Shown here: positions 40,382 through 41,946 of the stretch, piece by piece
Layout: the number at the start of each line of letters is the position of its first letter
How positions within the stretch are numbered: the first letter of the stretch is position 1
Source of the DNA: an uncultured Prevotella sp.
Lineage (GTDB): Bacteria > Bacteroidota > Bacteroidia > Bacteroidales > Bacteroidaceae
Assembly (NCBI GenBank): GCA_944319915.1
Contig: CALUEY010000013.1
Coordinates: 1 to 41,946, forward strand
Direction of reading: 5' to 3'
DNA length: 41,946 nucleotides
The notes under the pieces: model-generated
Database searches by the model: none
What the model was told of the DNA's origin: nothing
Seen by the model: only the letters and a program-made list of their open reading frames with translations
Position numbers and translations under genes: made by a program

Positions 40382-41590
40382 ATGACATCTATCAGACTAA
40401 AATTCAGGCCTTCAGCCAAGCCAGGGCGCGAAGGCTCGTTGGTATTCCAGTTGATAAGCGGGCGCTCGGTGCGCAGGATAACGAGCGGCTACAAGATCCG
40501 CGCCGACGAATGGGACGCGGAGTGCGGGCGGATAATCATGCCGCAGCGGTCGTCGCCGCGCTATGCCTACCTGGCGGAGCTGCGCTCGGCCTTGTGCGGC
40601 GAGCTTGAAAGGCTCAGGCGTCTGGTCGCCCAGGATGGCGGTGTGGCGGCGGTGGCTTCAGGCGGCTGCAAGGCCGCAGCGGCCATTGGGCCGGGCAGAA
40701 CGGCGCCGGGCAGCGTGTTTGGCTTCATCGGCTGGCAGGCGAGGCGCAAGGGCAGCCTCGGCAGGGTGCGCTCGGCCGAGACTTACCGCTCTGCGCTCAA
40801 CAGCTTCATGCGCTTCCGCAACGGCGCCGACCTGGCCTTCTGCGCCCTCGACGCCGAGCTTATCGAGAGCTACGAGGCATGGATGCTCAAGGGCGGCCTG
40901 GCGCGCAACACCACCTCTTTCTATATGCGCATACTGCGCACCAACTACAGGCTGGCCGTGGAGCAGGGGCTTACCCACGACCGCCACCCCTTCAGGCGAG
41001 TGTACTGCGGCATGGACAAGACCGTGAAGAGGAGCGTTACGTTCGGGGTTATAAGGAAAATAAGGCAGCTCGACCTCGCGCGCAAGCCTAAGCTCGACTA
41101 TGCCCGCGATATGTTCATCTTCAGCTTCTGCACGCGGGGTATGTCGTTCGTCGACATGGCATACCTCAAGAAAACCGACCTTAGGGGCGGATACCTCACT
41201 TACCGCCGCAAGAAGACCGGGCAGCTGCTCACTATGGAGTGGACGAGGCAGATGCAGGGCATACTCGATAAGTACGCGCCCAGCGCCACGCCGTATCTCC
41301 TGCCTATCGTCACGCGCGAGGGCGGCGAGCGCAGACAGTACCAGAACCAGATGAGGAAGGTTAACCGCAGGCTCAAGGACATAGCGCGGCTGGCAGGCCT
41401 GGCCCTGCCGCTGTCCATGTATTACGCGCGCCACAGCTGGGCCACGATAGCCCGGGGGAAGAACGTGCCGCTGGCCGTCATCAGCGAGGGCCTCGGCCAC
41501 GACTCCGAAGCCACCACGCAGATTTACCTCGACTCCATAAAGTCGAGCGAGGTGGACAAGGCCAACAGGATGATTCTTGAAAACCTTTAG
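40382..41590 (+). CDS. Tyrosine recombinase, Bacteroidetes type
   Basis: 402-residue recombinase of the group often involved in DNA inversion or integration in Bacteroidetes. The N-terminal arm domain (about 1-70, TSIRLKFRPS and ITSGYKIRADEWD) and SAM-like domain (about 110-210) precede the catalytic domain. Box I Arg is in FCTRGMSFVDMAYL, the beta Lys in RRKKTGQLL, the second Arg in MYYARHSWATIA (Tyr replaces the first His of HxxR, as seen in this subgroup), then GLGHDSEATTQIYL with the His and nucleophile Tyr. It is complete and so may be active. Unlike the left integrase it is GC-rich like its surroundings. It is bracketed by two MITE-like copies and its stop codon lies in a perfect 20-bp palindrome. 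No second phage gene is in view. Confidence 0.9.
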   Translation: MTSIRLKFRPSAKPGREGSLVFQLISGRSVRRITSGYKIRADEWDAECGRIIMPQRSSPRYAYLAELRSALCGELERLRRLVAQDGGVAAVASGGCKAAAAIGPGRTAPGSVFGFIGWQARRKGSLGRVRSAETYRSALNSFMRFRNGADLAFCALDAELIESYEAWMLKGGLARNTTSFYMRILRTNYRLAVEQGLTHDRHPFRRVYCGMDKTVKRSVTFGVIRKIRQLDLARKPKLDYARDMFIFSFCTRGMSFVDMAYLKKTDLRGGYLTYRRKKTGQLLTMEWTRQMQGILDKYAPSATPYLLPIVTREGGERRQYQNQMRKVNRRLKDIARLAGLALPLSMYYARHSWATIARGKNVPLAVISEGLGHDSEATTQIYLDSIKSSEVDKANRMILENL

Positions 41591-41635
41591 CCCAAATCGG
41601 CCATCCGGCTTCAGTCGGATGGCCGATTTGGGCTA
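41588..41635. other. Perfect 20-bp inverted repeat at the recombinase stop codon
   Basis: TAGCCCAAATCGGCCATCCG (41588-41607) and its exact complement (41616-41635) around an eight-base loop. The stop codon TAG is the start of the first arm. No T-run follows; the MITE-like element begins at the next base. It could be a terminator that lost its tail by insertion, or a recombination site. Confidence 0.75.
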
Positions 41636-41831
41636 AGAAACTGTTTGGATTTTTTTGCCCAATGGATTGCCGTGGATTTTCGTGATGTTTTTTGGCGGCG
41701 TTTGACAGAATTTAGCGGGCTAAATGATGAAAACGCCAACAAAAAACAGCCGGAAAGACACCGCAAGCCATTGGCAAAGTGGGCATTAGTCATAGAAAGA
41801 GAGCTGTTGTAAAAAAATCAAAACAGTTTCT
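41636..41831 (+). mobile_element. Foldback/MITE-like element, long copy
   Basis: 196 bases opening AGAAACTGTTTGGATTTTTT and closing AAATCAAAACAGTTTCT; the ends form an inverted repeat of about 21 bases with one mismatch. The interior also folds back (TTTTTTGGCGGCGTTT against AAAACGCCAACAAAAAA). Same orientation as the short copy. TAA stands on both sides of GAAACTG...CAGTTTC, a possible three-base target duplication. It has no transposase. Confidence 0.75.
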
Positions 41832-41866
41832 AAATATCATGCACCGTGTTTGCCTTTTGGAAAAGA

Positions 41867-41887
41867 CCGTCTCCTGCCATGAGACGG
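41867..41887 (-). terminator. Small hairpin downstream of the minus-strand promoter
   Basis: CCGTCTC (41867-41873) pairs with GAGACGG (41881-41887); loop of seven. On the minus strand TCTTTT follows, so transcription begun at the nearby promoter might stop after about 40-50 bases. Confidence 0.4.
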
Positions 41888-41898
41888 ACATTCACGGG

Positions 41899-41931
41899 CA
41901 AAGGTAGCAAAAATTATCAATCGGCTACAAT
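41899..41931 (-). promoter_or_regulatory. Minus-strand promoter at right edge
   Basis: ATTG (41928-41931), 21-base spacer, TACCTTTG (41899-41906), reading left into the hairpin and the MITE-like element. No minus-strand gene follows, so it may serve a short RNA or be a remnant. The rest of 41591-41946 holds no gene. Confidence 0.5.
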
Positions 41932-41946
41932 TTTAAACGGATTTAT

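Noticed and set aside
41611-41793. 60-codon minus-strand frame inside the long MITE-like element
   Set aside because: Lies wholly in the foldback element, lacks a domain and is not kept in the short copy.

Overview
The window looks like a chromosome segment of a GC-rich member of the Bacteroidales, probably a Prevotella-like genus. The signs are a SusC/SusD pair, a TonB receptor with a DUF4249 lipoprotein, a type III glutamine synthetase, the LL-diaminopimelate aminotransferase (DapL) route, lipoproteins with acidic Gly-rich linkers, and promoters of the TTTG-N19..21-TAnnTTTG kind. The species cannot be fixed from sequence alone. No rRNA, tRNA or CRISPR array was seen.

Layout. (1) 1 to about 5,050: an AT-rich integrated element, cut by the left edge, with all genes on the minus strand: tyrosine integrase, a 488-residue unknown protein, an excisionase-type HTH protein, a 175-residue unknown protein and a gene II/X-type (filamentous-phage-like) replication initiator. 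A dense array of direct and inverted repeats next to the integrase looks like an attachment or control region. (2) 5.2-9.7 kb: a surface lipoprotein of unknown function, a TonB-dependent receptor and a DUF4249 lipoprotein. (3) 9.7-25.3 kb: a nitrogen-assimilation block. The minus-strand genes read porin-like protein, dapF, dapL, glnN (GSIII), gltB, gltD. Divergent from them are glnK and amtB, then asnB behind a terminator. Together they cover ammonium uptake, the GS/GOGAT cycle, asparagine synthesis and the last transamination and epimerisation steps to meso-diaminopimelate. The two divergent promoters share an identical 15-base core. (4) 25.4-31.4 kb: PASTA protein, RluD-type pseudouridine synthase and Ddl in overlapping reading frames, then a PlsC-like acyltransferase with an unusual motif spacing, a NigD-like lipoprotein and a convergent threonine-aldolase-type enzyme.

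(5) 31.4-32.5 kb: about 1.1 kb without a credible gene but with three kinds of repeat (66-bp tandem, 22-bp degenerate, 10-bp tandem) and a near-consensus orphan promoter. (6) 32.5-40.1 kb: a small exported protein, then SusC-like and SusD-like proteins followed by two exported phosphoesterases of different superfamilies. This looks like an uptake locus for a phosphorylated substrate. (7) 40.1-41.9 kb: a Bacteroidetes-type tyrosine recombinase bracketed by two same-orientation copies of a foldback/MITE-like element, one about 98 bp and one about 196 bp, with a perfect 20-bp palindrome at the recombinase stop codon.

The least explained parts are the left element with its repeat array, the repeat-rich gap at 31.4-32.5 kb, the MITE-bracketed recombinase, and the SusCD plus two-phosphoesterase locus.
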